NCBI GenBank assembly: GCA_017506865.1
Contig: JAFCMP010000021.1
Span: 1-64,000 of the forward strand
Direction of reading: 5' to 3'
DNA length: 64,000 nucleotides
From: Tribonema minus
Taxonomy: Eukaryota > Sar > Xanthophyceae > Tribonematales > Tribonemataceae
Below the pieces are notes generated by a model that had not been told where the DNA came from, did no database searches, and saw only the letters and a program-made list of their open reading frames with translations. Position 1 is the first letter of the stretch, and each line of letters starts with the position of its first letter. Below are positions 41,090 through 50,765 of this stretch, in pieces. The translations under genes and the position numbers were made by a program.

Positions 41090-42652
41090 ATGAAGCTCGG
41101 TGTCTATGCGAACAACTCAAATACTGCATCATGGCTACCACCATTCAAAAATTACATATCGCTCGTGTACTTCGTCTGTGATGTAGCTTCCCTGCCTTTG
41201 CTAAACATAACGGCATGGACAGATCGTACATTTGAGGTACATGTCGGGATCACATTTGCAGATGGACTCGATAGCGTAATCTCCGGCACGCATGATGACC
41301 TGCTCAAGAGCTTTGTGGAAAACAACACGGGCATGTGGCTCTACCCTCTGGCATCGTTCAACTCTGCTCTGACTGATCTACAGCTGTTTGTCAGAACGTA
41401 TAGATACATTGTCGACACAATCAGACGCTTCAGCAGGTCTCATAAGTTTGTTCTGCAGTACTACAACAAGAGAGGAATCTGGGACTGGTTGACATGGTAT
41501 CCTGGCGTTGAATACGTAGATGTATTTGCCATCACTGCTCAGGCGAAGACGACAGGGGCAAAGCTAGAAACAATGATAGCAGAGGCGTACACCGAGGCAG
41601 GTAAACTAGATGCAGCTGCACCGTTCATTATAGTTCCAATCGGGACCAGTGTAGAGCTGGATAAGAACATATTCATCAGCGATGCTTGGAAAGCTGTGGC
41701 AAAGTATCCCCGGATTCAAAGTGTCGTATGGGACTCAAGAGCCCCATATGCCTTCGCTGATACATCCTCACTCTACTTGAGTTGGTGTCAAGGTGCTGAT
41801 TTGTATAAGTTGCCACCTCTCCGCTACGCGCCGGTGAAGCGCCAGACAATGGTAGGAGTAAGGGAAGAAACTGACGTCGAGCCTTTCGACTCCGAGAAGC
41901 TCTGGGGCATCAAGCTCGATGCCGTCATGAACTACCGCTCTCCGACTTCCATTGGATTTGACTGGATCCGTGCAGATGGCAAGCAGCAGCAGTTAGTGCT
42001 AGAGTTGCGGGATTCTTTGACCAACATATTAGCTGGTAAGTTTGACAAGGAGATGAAGCAGCTAGCATTTGACATTGCAGCTGCGCGCAATGAGGTTTGG
42101 ATACGCCCTTTGCACGAGTTCAACCTGGGAACGGACGTGTACCCCTGGTGCATTTACCCTTACACACGAGATAAGATTGAACTGTACAAGAGAACATGGC
42201 GCCACATAGTGTCACTGTTTCGAGACGTGGGTGCCCCGGTGAAGTTTCAGTGGTGCTTCACGTGCAAAAATCCCTTTGATGACCCGGCATCGGTTGTGGC
42301 GACAATGTATCCCGGCGCTGACATTGTGGACCAGGTCGGAATTGATGTGTACACCAGGGAAGGCGCGAAGCCCCTTCCTTTGGCGACACGTATCAGAGAG
42401 GTTTACAGGGACCTCGTGTCGTTACAAAAGCCAATATTCATCGGAGAGACTTCATGCACAGATGTCGGGCTGGACAAAGCCAAGTGGATTGCAGACGCAT
42501 GTTACGCCTTAGCGACAGAATTCCCTCATATAAGCGTGATAAACTGGTTTTGAGTTAACAAGCCTCAAGGCAGGTGGGCACTCAACACAGATGAAGAGCA
42601 AGCAGCATGGGTAGACGGCCTTCGAAGCTTCAAATGGTTAACTGAGGTATGA
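41090..42652 (+). pseudogene. Tandem GH26-like glycosidase; first half inactive, in-frame TGA near end
   Basis: Two related halves. The second (about 290-520) is GH26-like: VWIRPLHEFN with putative acid/base E343, YPW, KFQWCF, DIVDQVGIDVY, and KPIFIGETSC with putative nucleophile E453, ending VINWF. GH26 enzymes hydrolyse beta-mannan or related glycans. The first half (about 50-230) aligns in order (WLYPLASFN, KFVLQYY, YVDVFAITA, PFIIVPIGTS, SVVWDS) but lacks both Glu (Ser89 at the first site, no Glu at the second). A TGA at 42551-42553 interrupts the frame right after NWF. The same frame then stays open for 32 codons with GH26-like quality (Trp/Asn-rich, DGLRSFKW) to a TGA at 42650-42652, so 42551 is a premature stop or a recoded codon. 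A two-tier active/inactive arrangement for cell-wall glycans is plausible. Confidence 0.65.
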
Positions 42653-42654
42653 TT

Positions 42655-42730
42655 TGCACACCGAGTAGTAGAAGTAATATTATTATTGTCTTAAGTTTCC
42701 AATGTCTTGCGTTTCTGCCATCGTTGCCAA
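42655..42730 (-). repeat. Relic of the IS4-type element's 5' end
   Basis: The reverse complement matches 15431-15510 over about 70 bases, including AAGACATTGGAAACTTAAG. It starts three bases after the GH26 gene's final stop. No transposase coding remains here. Confidence 0.5.
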
Positions 42731-42861
42731 TGATAAGGGCCCTTCCTGGTGAGGTTTTGTGATTGAAATGCTTTTTCACTACTGGGTGACATTCCGCTTT
42801 GCATTATGTGCTTCTGACTCAAAGATCATCGATACCAAGATACAGATTGGGCAGTTGACAA

Positions 42862-43008
42862 ATGATCCTTTTTTGTGCTCGTTTCAGGCTTGAGGATATC
42901 AAGGTTGCCCGCCTGCGTGTCGTGGAGTTTGACGAGAGTGACTTCAAAATCTCCCTCACAGCTCAGACTGTCCAATTCCCTGACGCTCTGCATGCGCCAA
43001 TGCATTGA
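42862..43008 (+). CDS. Possible 48-codon exon or gene fragment
   Basis: The frame MILFCARFRLEDIKVAR... has sound amino acid composition (LRVVEFDESDF, VQFPDALHAP). A TTTTTTGTGCTCGTTTCAG acceptor-like sequence lies inside its start, so it may be the last exon of a gene rather than a stand-alone protein. No partner exon was found. Confidence 0.25.
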   Translation: MILFCARFRLEDIKVARLRVVEFDESDFKISLTAQTVQFPDALHAPMH

Positions 43009-43183
43009 TATGGCCGGCGTTGCAGAGTACCAAAGGGATGTATATAAACATGTTCACATTTTTGTCCGCGTCAAATCACTGTTGCCCTTGGTCGCACAAT
43101 CTCGATATCACCATTGGACACTGCCACAGACATGATATGCATATTGGCGTAAACTTTATGCAGTGCATATATCACCATCAGCC

Positions 43184-43546
43184 TCAGAATAAGTAGGTCC
43201 TGATGACAGCTATCGCATCAGGGCAAGTTCTGGCCAAAACGATAGACACCAAAACGTCGTACTCCACTCGCTTGCTGAGGTTATCACGCCAGTGTTGAAC
43301 GCTATTTCGCAAGGTCTTCTCGACGGTTTTGGTCCACTTTCCCTTGTGTTCATTCATAAACTTTTTGGATTGAAAACCATAAGTACGCTGTGTCCCCGGT
43401 ATGACAACGCACCACACGTTTGTTTTAAGGTACGTCAGCGAATACTTGATGCTCTGCCGATGACAGTAGTTGTACTCGTTGACGGAGTCAAAGCTGTATT
43501 TCCTCTCTCTGCACTCCGGGTCGCTATTCAGAGTTGTGGTAATCAT
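43184..43546 (-). CDS. Unknown small protein, viral type
   Basis: 120 residues from the ATG at 43546, preceded by an AT-rich leader (TTTATTGTTGATTTAAAAG). Tyr/Asn/Lys-rich with SIKYSLTYLKTNVWCVVI as a probable strand-helix core and YGFQSKKFMNEHKGKW. No known family. It is divergent from the membrane protein at 43625. Confidence 0.5.
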   Translation of the reverse strand: MITTTLNSDPECRERKYSFDSVNEYNYCHRQSIKYSLTYLKTNVWCVVIPGTQRTYGFQSKKFMNEHKGKWTKTVEKTLRNSVQHWRDNLSKRVEYDVLVSIVLARTCPDAIAVIRTYLF

Positions 43547-43624
43547 ACACTTTTAAATCAACAATAAAACAGCGCCAGACGCAGGTCGCGATGGCCACAA
43601 AAGATAGCAGCCACGAATTATACA

Positions 43625-43960
43625 ATGTTTCTGCCTGTCATTGGTGTCGAGGTCGGGGTGCTGCTCTGTTATCTGGAATGGCACATTTCATCCGTGTATG
43701 GCGTGCATCAGGGATGGCTTACATATGTTTTGCAGTTTTTGTTTGCCCGTGCTGTGTACGGTACTGACCGTCTGCACGACCACCTCGGCAGCGATGATAG
43801 TGACCCACCTGCAAACAATCACACTGAGCAGATTGCGTTTACAATGACGCAATGGTGTCCATTGTGTTGGCCAAAACATGCGCTGATGCAATTGCTCACA
43901 TTCGGGCTTACTTTTTCTGAAGTTGCTAGCTACACTCCAAAATATATGTGTTGCTCATAA
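43625..43960 (+). CDS. Small membrane protein
   Basis: 111 residues. The N-terminal hydrophobic helix (LPVIGVEVGVLLCYLEW) and a second (WLTYVLQFLFARAVYG) are followed by DRLHDH. The ARAVYGTDRLHDH element is distinctive, but the family was not identified. A shorter hydrophobic segment lies near the end. The stop is four bases from the next ATG, suggesting joint expression with 43964-44536. Confidence 0.5.
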   Translation: MFLPVIGVEVGVLLCYLEWHISSVYGVHQGWLTYVLQFLFARAVYGTDRLHDHLGSDDSDPPANNHTEQIAFTMTQWCPLCWPKHALMQLLTFGLTFSEVASYTPKYMCCS

Positions 43961-43963
43961 ACA

Positions 43964-44536
43964 ATGTCTGTCGCAGTGGCCAGCGGAGGCATAGCGGAGC
44001 GCGCATTAGGAGAGCGCTATCAAGTAGGTAACCGCCTCATCACTGACGAGATCAAGTTTAATTCGTTAGTGTACAAAGTCACATATGTAGGGTGCAGTGC
44101 ACTATCTGTGATTTTGCTCGCCATCGGGCTGCACAGTTATATGCAGACAGACCCGCCTCGTACTACAGTGTCTGGCAAAGCCGACAGCGTGAAGAGCACA
44201 ACAACAACACACCACACTCTCAATCCTCACACTCAGAGGTACGACACGATCACAGGCACTGAGTACAAATTCAATGTACTGTATACCCACAATGATACGG
44301 ACTACACGAAGAGAGATGTTACGCAAACCCTCTCAGTGACCGAGGGCAGCACGGTGGACGTGCAATTTGATAACGCTGACCCGGCCAATGCCTGGGTATG
44401 TTGCAAATTATCTTCCAGGTCGTATGCTATTCTGATGTGGGGAACTGCCATAGCAATCGGTACCATTGCCGGAGGGATGTTTGCGCTACGTAACAATACG
44501 TTTATAGTTAACCGCAGGAAAACAGCTACATTATGA
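43964..44536 (+). CDS. Membrane protein with two TM helices and a beta-rich ectodomain (DUF3592-like)
   Basis: 190 residues. TM1 is about residues 44-60 (GCSALSVILLAIGLHSY); TM2 is about 151-171 (YAILMWGTAIAIGTIAGGMF). The region between is Thr/Tyr/Asp-rich with YKFNVLYTHNDTDYTKRDV...GSTVDVQFDNADPANAWV. This resembles the DUF3592 pattern in which a strand-rich domain ends before a second helix. Its basic C-terminal tail (VNRRKTATL) is probably cytosolic. A virion or host-membrane role is inferred from context. Confidence 0.55.
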   Translation: MSVAVASGGIAERALGERYQVGNRLITDEIKFNSLVYKVTYVGCSALSVILLAIGLHSYMQTDPPRTTVSGKADSVKSTTTTHHTLNPHTQRYDTITGTEYKFNVLYTHNDTDYTKRDVTQTLSVTEGSTVDVQFDNADPANAWVCCKLSSRSYAILMWGTAIAIGTIAGGMFALRNNTFIVNRRKTATL

Positions 44537-44596
44537 TGTCATGCTGACTCTGTTAATTTCTAGCGCATTGATACCGCTATGCCTGAAATGCGGGAA

Positions 44597-44752
44597 TTAC
44601 AGTCCCCAGTGAGCCAACTGCTTGCGGATCTTATTCCTGCGGTGCTTAGGGGTGCCAGGCTTGCGCTTCGGCGTGACCGTCTTGCGCCGGGGTGACTTTC
44701 GTGGGCTCTTGCGCGGACTCTTGCGTGTGCGTGGACTCTTGCTGTGCCCCAT
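44597..44752 (-). CDS. 51-residue SPRK-rich basic protein, probable DNA-binding/packaging protein
   Basis: A short frame starts MGHSKSPRTRKSPRKSPRKS and continues Arg/Lys/Pro-rich, ending in KQLAHWGL. The repeated S-P-R-K unit is the AT-hook/minor-groove-like SPKK motif of histone tails and protamine-like proteins. Large algal viruses often package DNA with such proteins. The ATG is followed by a clean frame to TAA, and an AT-rich leader (TATTTTTTACG) precedes it on the minus strand. It lies directly downstream of the ClpP-like gene, 29 bases away. Confidence 0.6.
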   Translation of the reverse strand: MGHSKSPRTRKSPRKSPRKSPRRKTVTPKRKPGTPKHRRNKIRKQLAHWGL

Positions 44753-44781
44753 TTGAGTCTGATACCTCTGCGCAATATTTT

Positions 44782-45510
44782 TTACGTCAAGATCTCGTCA
44801 ATGATTCCTTTCTCAAGACATGTTTTGGCTGAAAACCACTTATCGTTAGACAACACTTCATCTATCTCCGACCGGCTCATAATCGTGCGATCGACATAGA
44901 TGTTGCAGATCATATCCATGAACAGATCCATGTTGCTAACCTGCTCTTCAATATCGGTGAATTTGCCGCTAGTTTTTCCTGAGAGCTGATGGAGCAGCAT
45001 TATGGAGTTGCGATACGCATAGCGTTTGGCACACAAAACGCTAATAAGAGTAGCGGCAGAAGCTGCACAGCCGTCGATGAAAGAATCCACTGGCACTGAG
45101 TTGCGACAGATGTAATCTACTAGACCAAAGGTCGGCAGGAGAGACCCGCCGTAGCTCTGAATGTGAAGTTCTATACGTACAGGCTGAGATATGGATAGTG
45201 CAGCACTGTACTGCTGAATCTCTCTAGTTGCATCTGCGATGGCTCTCCTCGTCATTATACATGCCTCGGCACTCACTTCTGAATAAAGGTATATCTTGTT
45301 GTTCACCCTCTCGACGTTGCCGTAATCAGGATCATCCGCATTTGCTGCACTAGATGACCACACCATAGAAGCTACTGCAAGAGCTGAGCGATTGTGCTTG
45401 AGCCATGCAGCTCTGCTCATTATAGGTACTGACATGGACATGCTGCTGGTCACAAAGCATGATGCCATTAATGGGCAAAGAGCTACTATGAGGTACTTCA
45501 TACGCAGCAT
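44782..45510 (-). CDS. ClpP-family serine protease with N-terminal hydrophobic leader
   Basis: 242 residues. Residues 1-22 (MLRMKYLIVALCPLMASCFV) look like a signal or targeting peptide. The ClpP core follows: IQSYGGSLLP (oxyanion Gly pair), catalytic Ser151 in DGCAASAATLI, His174 in IMLLHQLSG, and Asp223 in SNDKWFSA, with the C-terminal GIIDEI typical of ClpP. The GxSxA-type Ser environment is slightly altered (GCAASAAT). ClpP forms barrel peptidases fed by AAA+ unfoldases; none is in the window. It could be viral, or derived from a chloroplast-type host gene. It lies between the SPRK gene and the large coiled-coil gene, all on the minus strand. Confidence 0.75.
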   Translation of the reverse strand: MLRMKYLIVALCPLMASCFVTSSMSMSVPIMSRAAWLKHNRSALAVASMVWSSSAANADDPDYGNVERVNNKIYLYSEVSAEACIMTRRAIADATREIQQYSAALSISQPVRIELHIQSYGGSLLPTFGLVDYICRNSVPVDSFIDGCAASAATLISVLCAKRYAYRNSIMLLHQLSGKTSGKFTDIEEQVSNMDLFMDMICNIYVDRTIMSRSEIDEVLSNDKWFSAKTCLEKGIIDEILT

Positions 45511-45770
45511 AGTTTACCCTCTACTCAGTACATAGAGATCAAAATTTGTGCACAACATCGCATGTCCGCACTGACGTGGCACTCAATACCTGCGGATGCT
45601 TTATGGTGTCAGTAGTCTCCACAGAAATCCATATCGAAGGTGCATTTGTGAATATATTAGTAATGAACCTGAGCATGTCATGTATGAGTGCAAGCAAACA
45701 TTTTTTTGCCTACCTCGTATGCTACAATGCATCAATGCGAACAGAAATGTATTTAACTCTTGCTTACTTA
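45511..45770. other. Intergenic
   Basis: AT-rich, with no supported gene. It includes the leader of the ClpP gene. Confidence 0.4.
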
Positions 45771-48700
45771 TCAAGCAGAGACATCCATGTCGACCGGGTC
45801 TTGTAATCTTCGTTTTCTCGTACCCCCTTGTTTATAGCGCCATTGTGTATCGATTTCTACTTCCTTCTCCTCAAGAGCCTGTTGGCATTGTGCGATCTTG
45901 GTAAGCCCCGAGTCCTTCTGTGCAGTGACAGCAGCGAGCTCACTCTCCCTGTCTCGAAGTACCTGGATATTCTGCAGGCACTCAGTGGTCAGATGTGCTA
46001 CTTCATCTTCCTTTTGCTGCAAGTTATGCAAGGCCTGCATGTGATTGTCTTGCAGAGCTTGTTGACATTGTGCAATCTCAGTTTCCTTCTGCTTCAACAT
46101 GTCATCGCAGACCTTTGTACCCTCTGCTTTAATGTCAGCTTCCTTCTGTTGCCAAAGCGCAATAAGTTCTGCCTCGCGATCTTTGAGGTCCTGTTCCATG
46201 TCTTGGACATCCTGCTGACATCTAGTCTTGAGGTGGGTCATGACCGCTACTTCATCTGCCTTCTGTTGTAAGTCGTACACAAGCTCGGTTATCTTATCAT
46301 CTCTGCTCGCGATCTCTGTGCTGTAACCGTTTGTCAGCGTCTCCATCTCTTGAGCTTTTGCTTGCAGCTGCTCTGTGAGTGTCGTGAATTGCTCCTGGAG
46401 AGTACGTATCTGGTATCCAAGCGTGGCCAGCTCAGCGAGTCCTGCGTGATTATCGGCACCACACTGGGTTAGCGCTTCCTGCACTTGATTGAGCTGACTC
46501 TCCATGTATGTGAGAGCATTAACCTTGTCCGTTAGATCGCTGGCACAACGTTGAGATTCTGCAACCGTTTCATGCAGTGAGGTGTGCACGGAACTCAAGT
46601 CACTATGACAACCAGCAAGCTCAGCAGTTTTCCCTGCGAGAGTGGAACTCATCGTAAGGATCTGAGCCTCTAGTTGCGCTTTCAGCTGTCCTTCTTCCGC
46701 CACCTCGAGTGCTCTGGCAGATTCGGCTTCTCTACTATCTCTTTGTGCACGGTCCAACTCCGCGGCCAGCACGTTCCTCATGCTCACGGACTTGTCGAGC
46801 ACATCAGTCAAATTGCGCAGGAACTTTGTACCATCAGACCACTTGTTTACCTCATCACCCAGTGGCCTACCATCATTCATGCTCTCTACCACCTTCTCCT
46901 CAACTTGCTCTAGGATGTTTTGGAGTTCATGAATTTGTTGTTCAAGTTGAAGCATCTCACCTGTGAGGTGATCCATCTCATCCTTTTTGGCCTGTATAGC
47001 ATTGACAGCGTCCATTTTTTCTCTCTCTCGTGTGGTTTCACGATCTTCCAGCTCTGTGACTTGCTGCCTCAAGGATAACATATCTCCTACTAACTTGTCA
47101 TGTTCTGAGCTGCACACACCGATGCTGTCAAGCACATCATTCTTCTTAGTTGCAGGTACAGGAGCTGCTGAGCCGGAATGCAATCTCAGACGCTCTTCTG
47201 CACGCTCATACTTGCGAAGCAGTTTGTTGTATCCAATCTCGCAATCGTCCATGGACTTCTTCTCGGCCAACAAAGCTGCATGAGTCTCGTCAAGGGAGCG
47301 CTTGTCTGTCACACATCGCTCAAGCGTCAGTACCGTGGTGGCGTGCTCAGAGACCAGCTCTGCATGAGCCCTATCGATCTCAGCAAGACGTTTCACAAGG
47401 TCTGCGTGATCAGTTTCCTTGGTTGAGCTGCTGCTCGTTGCGTCTTTCAGTTCCGCCTTACAAGCATCACGCGCCACACGTACTTGCAATAGCTCTTCCG
47501 CAAACATCAAACGTGCTTCGGTTAGTTGCTCAATGTCTTGTGTGAGCGCATCACGTTTGGTTGAGCAGTCCGACAACCTGCTGGTGAAATCCATGTAATC
47601 GGATTGCGCACGTGTCTCAAAATCTTGAAACTCCTTATTTTTGCTTGCAATTTCACTTGAGTGAACTGCGCTGCTGATGGCTTTCTGCTTCTCACAGTCT
47701 TGCACACGTTGTCTCATCACAGCATCATAATCTCGCATGGCTGTACCTTGTGCAACAATACCACTGCTCAGCCTCTGTACCTCAGCATCAACTATTTGCT
47801 TCTCGGCGGCCAAAGTAGCAAGAGCTGCTGCACCTTCAACAGCCTCCTTGTCTTTAGCGACAGTCAGGCTCTGTAGTTCGTCATCGAATATCTGCTTCTC
47901 GGCCGCCAGAGTACCAAGAGCTGCTGCAGCATCACGAGATTTCTCAGAGGCCAGTACGGCATAAGCTGAAGCAGCATCACGAGCTTCATCGTCTTTGTCG
48001 GCCTCCAGAGTAGCATACGCTGCTGCAGCCTCACGGTTTTGCTTATCTTTTTCAGCCTCCAAAGTGGCATATGCTGCTGCAGCATCACGATATTGCTTGT
48101 CTTTGGCGTCAGTTAAAGCAGCATATGCTGCTGCTGCATCACGAGCTTCCTGGTCCTTGGCAGCTACAAGAGCAGCATATGCTGCTGCTGCATCACGAGC
48201 TTCCTGGTCCTTGGAAGTTACAAGAGCAGCATATGCTGTTGCAGCATCACGAGCTTCAGAGGCCAGTACGGCATAAGCTGAAGCGGCATCACGAGCTTCA
48301 TCGTTTTTTGTCGGCCTCCAGAGTAGCATACGCTGCTGCAGCCTCACGATTTTGCTTATCTTTTTCAGCCTCCAAAGTGGCATATGCTGTTGCAGCATCA
48401 CGATGTTGCTTGTCTTTGGCGTCAGTCAGAGCAGCATATGCTGCTGCTGCATCACAAGCTTCCTGGTCCTTGGAAGTTACAAGAGCAGCATATGCTGTTG
48501 CAGCATCACGAGATTCAGAGGCCAGTACCGCATAAGCTGAAGCGGCATCACGAGCTTCATCATCTTTGTCGGCCTCCAGAGTAGCATACGCTGCTGCAGC
48601 CTCACGATTTTGCTTATCTTTTTCAGCCTCCAAAGTGGCATATGCTGCTGCTGCATCACGAGCTTCCTGGTCCTTGGAAGTTACAAAAGCAGCATATGCT

Positions 48701-49539
48701 GTTGCAGCATCACGAGCTTCTTGGTCCTTTATAGAGACCATTGTAGCTTTTTCAGAGGCCAGTACGGCATAAGCTGAAGCGGCATCACGAGCTTCATCGT
48801 CTTTGTCGGCCTCCAGAGTAGCATACGCTGCTGCAGCCTCGGCCTTTTGCTTATCTTTTTCAGCCTCCAAAGTGGCACATGCTGCTTCAGCATCACGATA
48901 TTGCTTGGCTTTGGCGTCAGTCAAAGCAGCATATGCTGCTGCTGCGTCACGAGCTTCCTGGTCCTTTGAGGCGACAACAGCGGCATGTGCTGCTGCAGAA
49001 TCTCTAATTTCTTCATCCTTCTGTGCAGTTATAGCGGATATGTCTGCTGCTGCCTTACGAGCTGCCTGGTCTTTGTCAGCAACCAGAGCGGTGTATAATG
49101 CTGATGCTGCGGTAGCCTCCGTATGCTTCTGTGCGGTGAGAACTTTCAAAGCGTGGGCGGCATCGGAGGCGATCTTAGCCTTATCCGCAATCAGATCCTT
49201 GATTTTGGCATCCTTTGCGGTCATGCCAGCTGATGACTTTAATGATTGTGTGACCCCTCCACGCATGCATGATTGGTACTTCTTGTTCAAGTCGCTGTAG
49301 TCATCTCTCAGGGCTTCATGCAGTCTTTCAGTGTCAGCAACATGCCTTTTCATGGCATCAACTTCAATTTCTGTTTCAGGTGTCATTTCCAATTCTTCCC
49401 AGGTATCTGGTTCCTTGGGGTCGAAGGCGTCAGCTTGCCAATCATACAATACACCCGGAGCGGCAGCATCAATAGATGCTTGTGCAGCTATTGACCTAGT
49501 GCCTCCGTAGGCATGTTTCAACGGGCGAGCACTCGCCAT
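45771..49539 (-). pseudogene. Giant Ala-rich coiled-coil repeat protein, one frameshift
   Basis: The N-terminal 130 residues are a mixed domain. About 400 residues of 20-21-residue tandem units follow, such as DKDQEARDAAAAYAALTD and DKDDEARDAASAYAVLAS, a continuous Ala-coil. After the repeats a long non-repetitive coiled coil runs to a basic tail (GGTRKRRLQDP). The frame changes at about 48303-48308, where TCGTTTTTTGTCGG replaces the TCGTCTTTGTCGG seen in sister repeats, an extra base in a T run. Total length would be about 1,250 residues. A filament, fibre or tegument-like role is likely but inferred. Its 5' leader shares CCTTTTTATCTG with the gene at 24811-25377. Confidence 0.7.
47940..48990. 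repeat. 60-66-base coding tandem repeats
   Basis: Units encode Lys/Glu-Ala-Tyr-Ala-Leu/Thr coiled-coil turns, organised into higher-order blocks. The block GTCGGCCTCCAGAGTAGCAT...GCTTATCTTTTTCAGCC returns at about 47997, 48312, 48567 and 48806. The overlap of block copies suggests recent unequal crossing-over. Confidence 0.7.
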
Positions 49540-49827
49540 AAGAATAGGTATGTGTGCTGTTCCAAGTACAGTCAGATAAAAAGGTAAGCCGGATCACATG
49601 TCATGTATTGCTTGAGACGCACACATTTCTAAATGTAGACGTAGTTTTAGGGCCCCGTTTTGCCACCGCTGGACACCTCGGTGTTGCACATATAGAGGCC
49701 TTGATGAGCAGAATAGCTGGATCAGGCGCAACAAATCTAGGTGAGACATTCGACTCGATATGAACGGGTCTACCAGCATGCCATGCAAATTGATGATATT
49801 TGGCCGACTATCCAATGGCTGGCCAGC
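49540..49827. other. Intergenic
   Basis: No supported gene; the short frame on each strand is unrecognised. Confidence 0.35.
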
Positions 49828-50112
49828 CTAATTTAGAATGGCATACGGCAAGTTTTGCTCGGTGCGGTCAAGGAGCACGCTCACGCGAGCGCTGGGTTCA
49901 CGCAAAAAGTCAAGGCACCACTCCTTGGCCTCTCCATACTCACGCACCACATCCTCTGGCATTCCTGCCAGCACGCAATCGCTTTGAATTATCCTGAAAT
50001 GCTTGATCGCAGAGATCTTCTCCATCCCGAGCAACTCATACCTGACATCGGGGGTGCGACCGATGAGGTAGCCTTCCGCGCACGCAAGAGCTAAACACAA
50101 TATGCGTCTCAT
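49828..50112 (-). CDS. Small secreted-type unknown protein
   Basis: 94 residues from the ATG at 50112. MRRILCLALACAEGYLIG resembles a signal peptide; the remainder is Glu/Asp/Arg-rich and helical (PEDVVREYGEAKEWCLDFL). A TATA-like GTATATAATCTG lies about 20 bases upstream on the minus strand. No family is recognised. Confidence 0.45.
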   Translation of the reverse strand: MRRILCLALACAEGYLIGRTPDVRYELLGMEKISAIKHFRIIQSDCVLAGMPEDVVREYGEAKEWCLDFLREPSARVSVLLDRTEQNLPYAILN

Positions 50113-50278
50113 TTACACATCTCACAGATTATATACACTCTTCGTGTACATCCATTGATGTCAACCTAAGCAAACAAAAAACCTGGCCTCTCCGCCCTAA
50201 CAACGATGTCTGGTGTTAGATCCGTTTGTGCGCGAAAATCTAAAAACCAGCGCCAAGTACGCGCAGTGCTCAGCAAAA

Positions 50279-50332
50279 GCGAGCAATTGCTCGCAAAAGG
50301 GGATCCAGCAGACGAAGCGAGCAATTGCTCGC
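50279..50332. repeat. Twin 16-base palindromes GCGAGCAATTGCTCGC
   Basis: Two identical, perfectly self-complementary copies at 50279-50294 and 50317-50332, 22 bases apart. They lie between the small gene at 49828 and the LINE C insertion point. They may be dimeric protein-binding sites or hairpins; no function is known. Confidence 0.55.
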
Positions 50333-50339
50333 AAATGAA

Positions 50340-50355
50340 GTACCCCCGGAACACT
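50340..50355. repeat. Probable target-site duplication of LINE C (left)
   Basis: GTACCCCCGGAACACT matches 59726-59741 (GTACCCCCGGAATACT) with one mismatch. The pair flanks LINE C exactly at the shared LINE 3' end. Confidence 0.6.
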
Positions 50356-50701
50356 GGATCGCAGGGCAGTAGATAGCAGTTCACCAGATTAAGGTTTGAA
50401 CGCTTGCTGACCAGCTTGATTTGCAGCCGCACAAGGGACCTCGCCTGGCAGAGACTGACTGCATTCAGCACACGCACAGACACGACAGGACCACGACACT
50501 GCAGCGGCAAGGACACGAATTGCACAGCATTGCATTCAGCCCAGCTGCCTTGTGTTGGTCAGAGGCAGAGAGCTTGAGCACACCGACTCGTTCCACCACC
50601 GCTCGTTTCACGACGGCGGGAGAAGCACCTCAACAGATACACCAGAGCAGGACGGGATCTTGAACTGAAAGTGGTATAGTTGTGCAGGGGAGTATTCGCG
50701 G

Positions 50702-50731
50702 TTGGCAGCCGCGCATTCGAGACCGAGCCTG

Positions 50732-50765
<34 letters not shown>

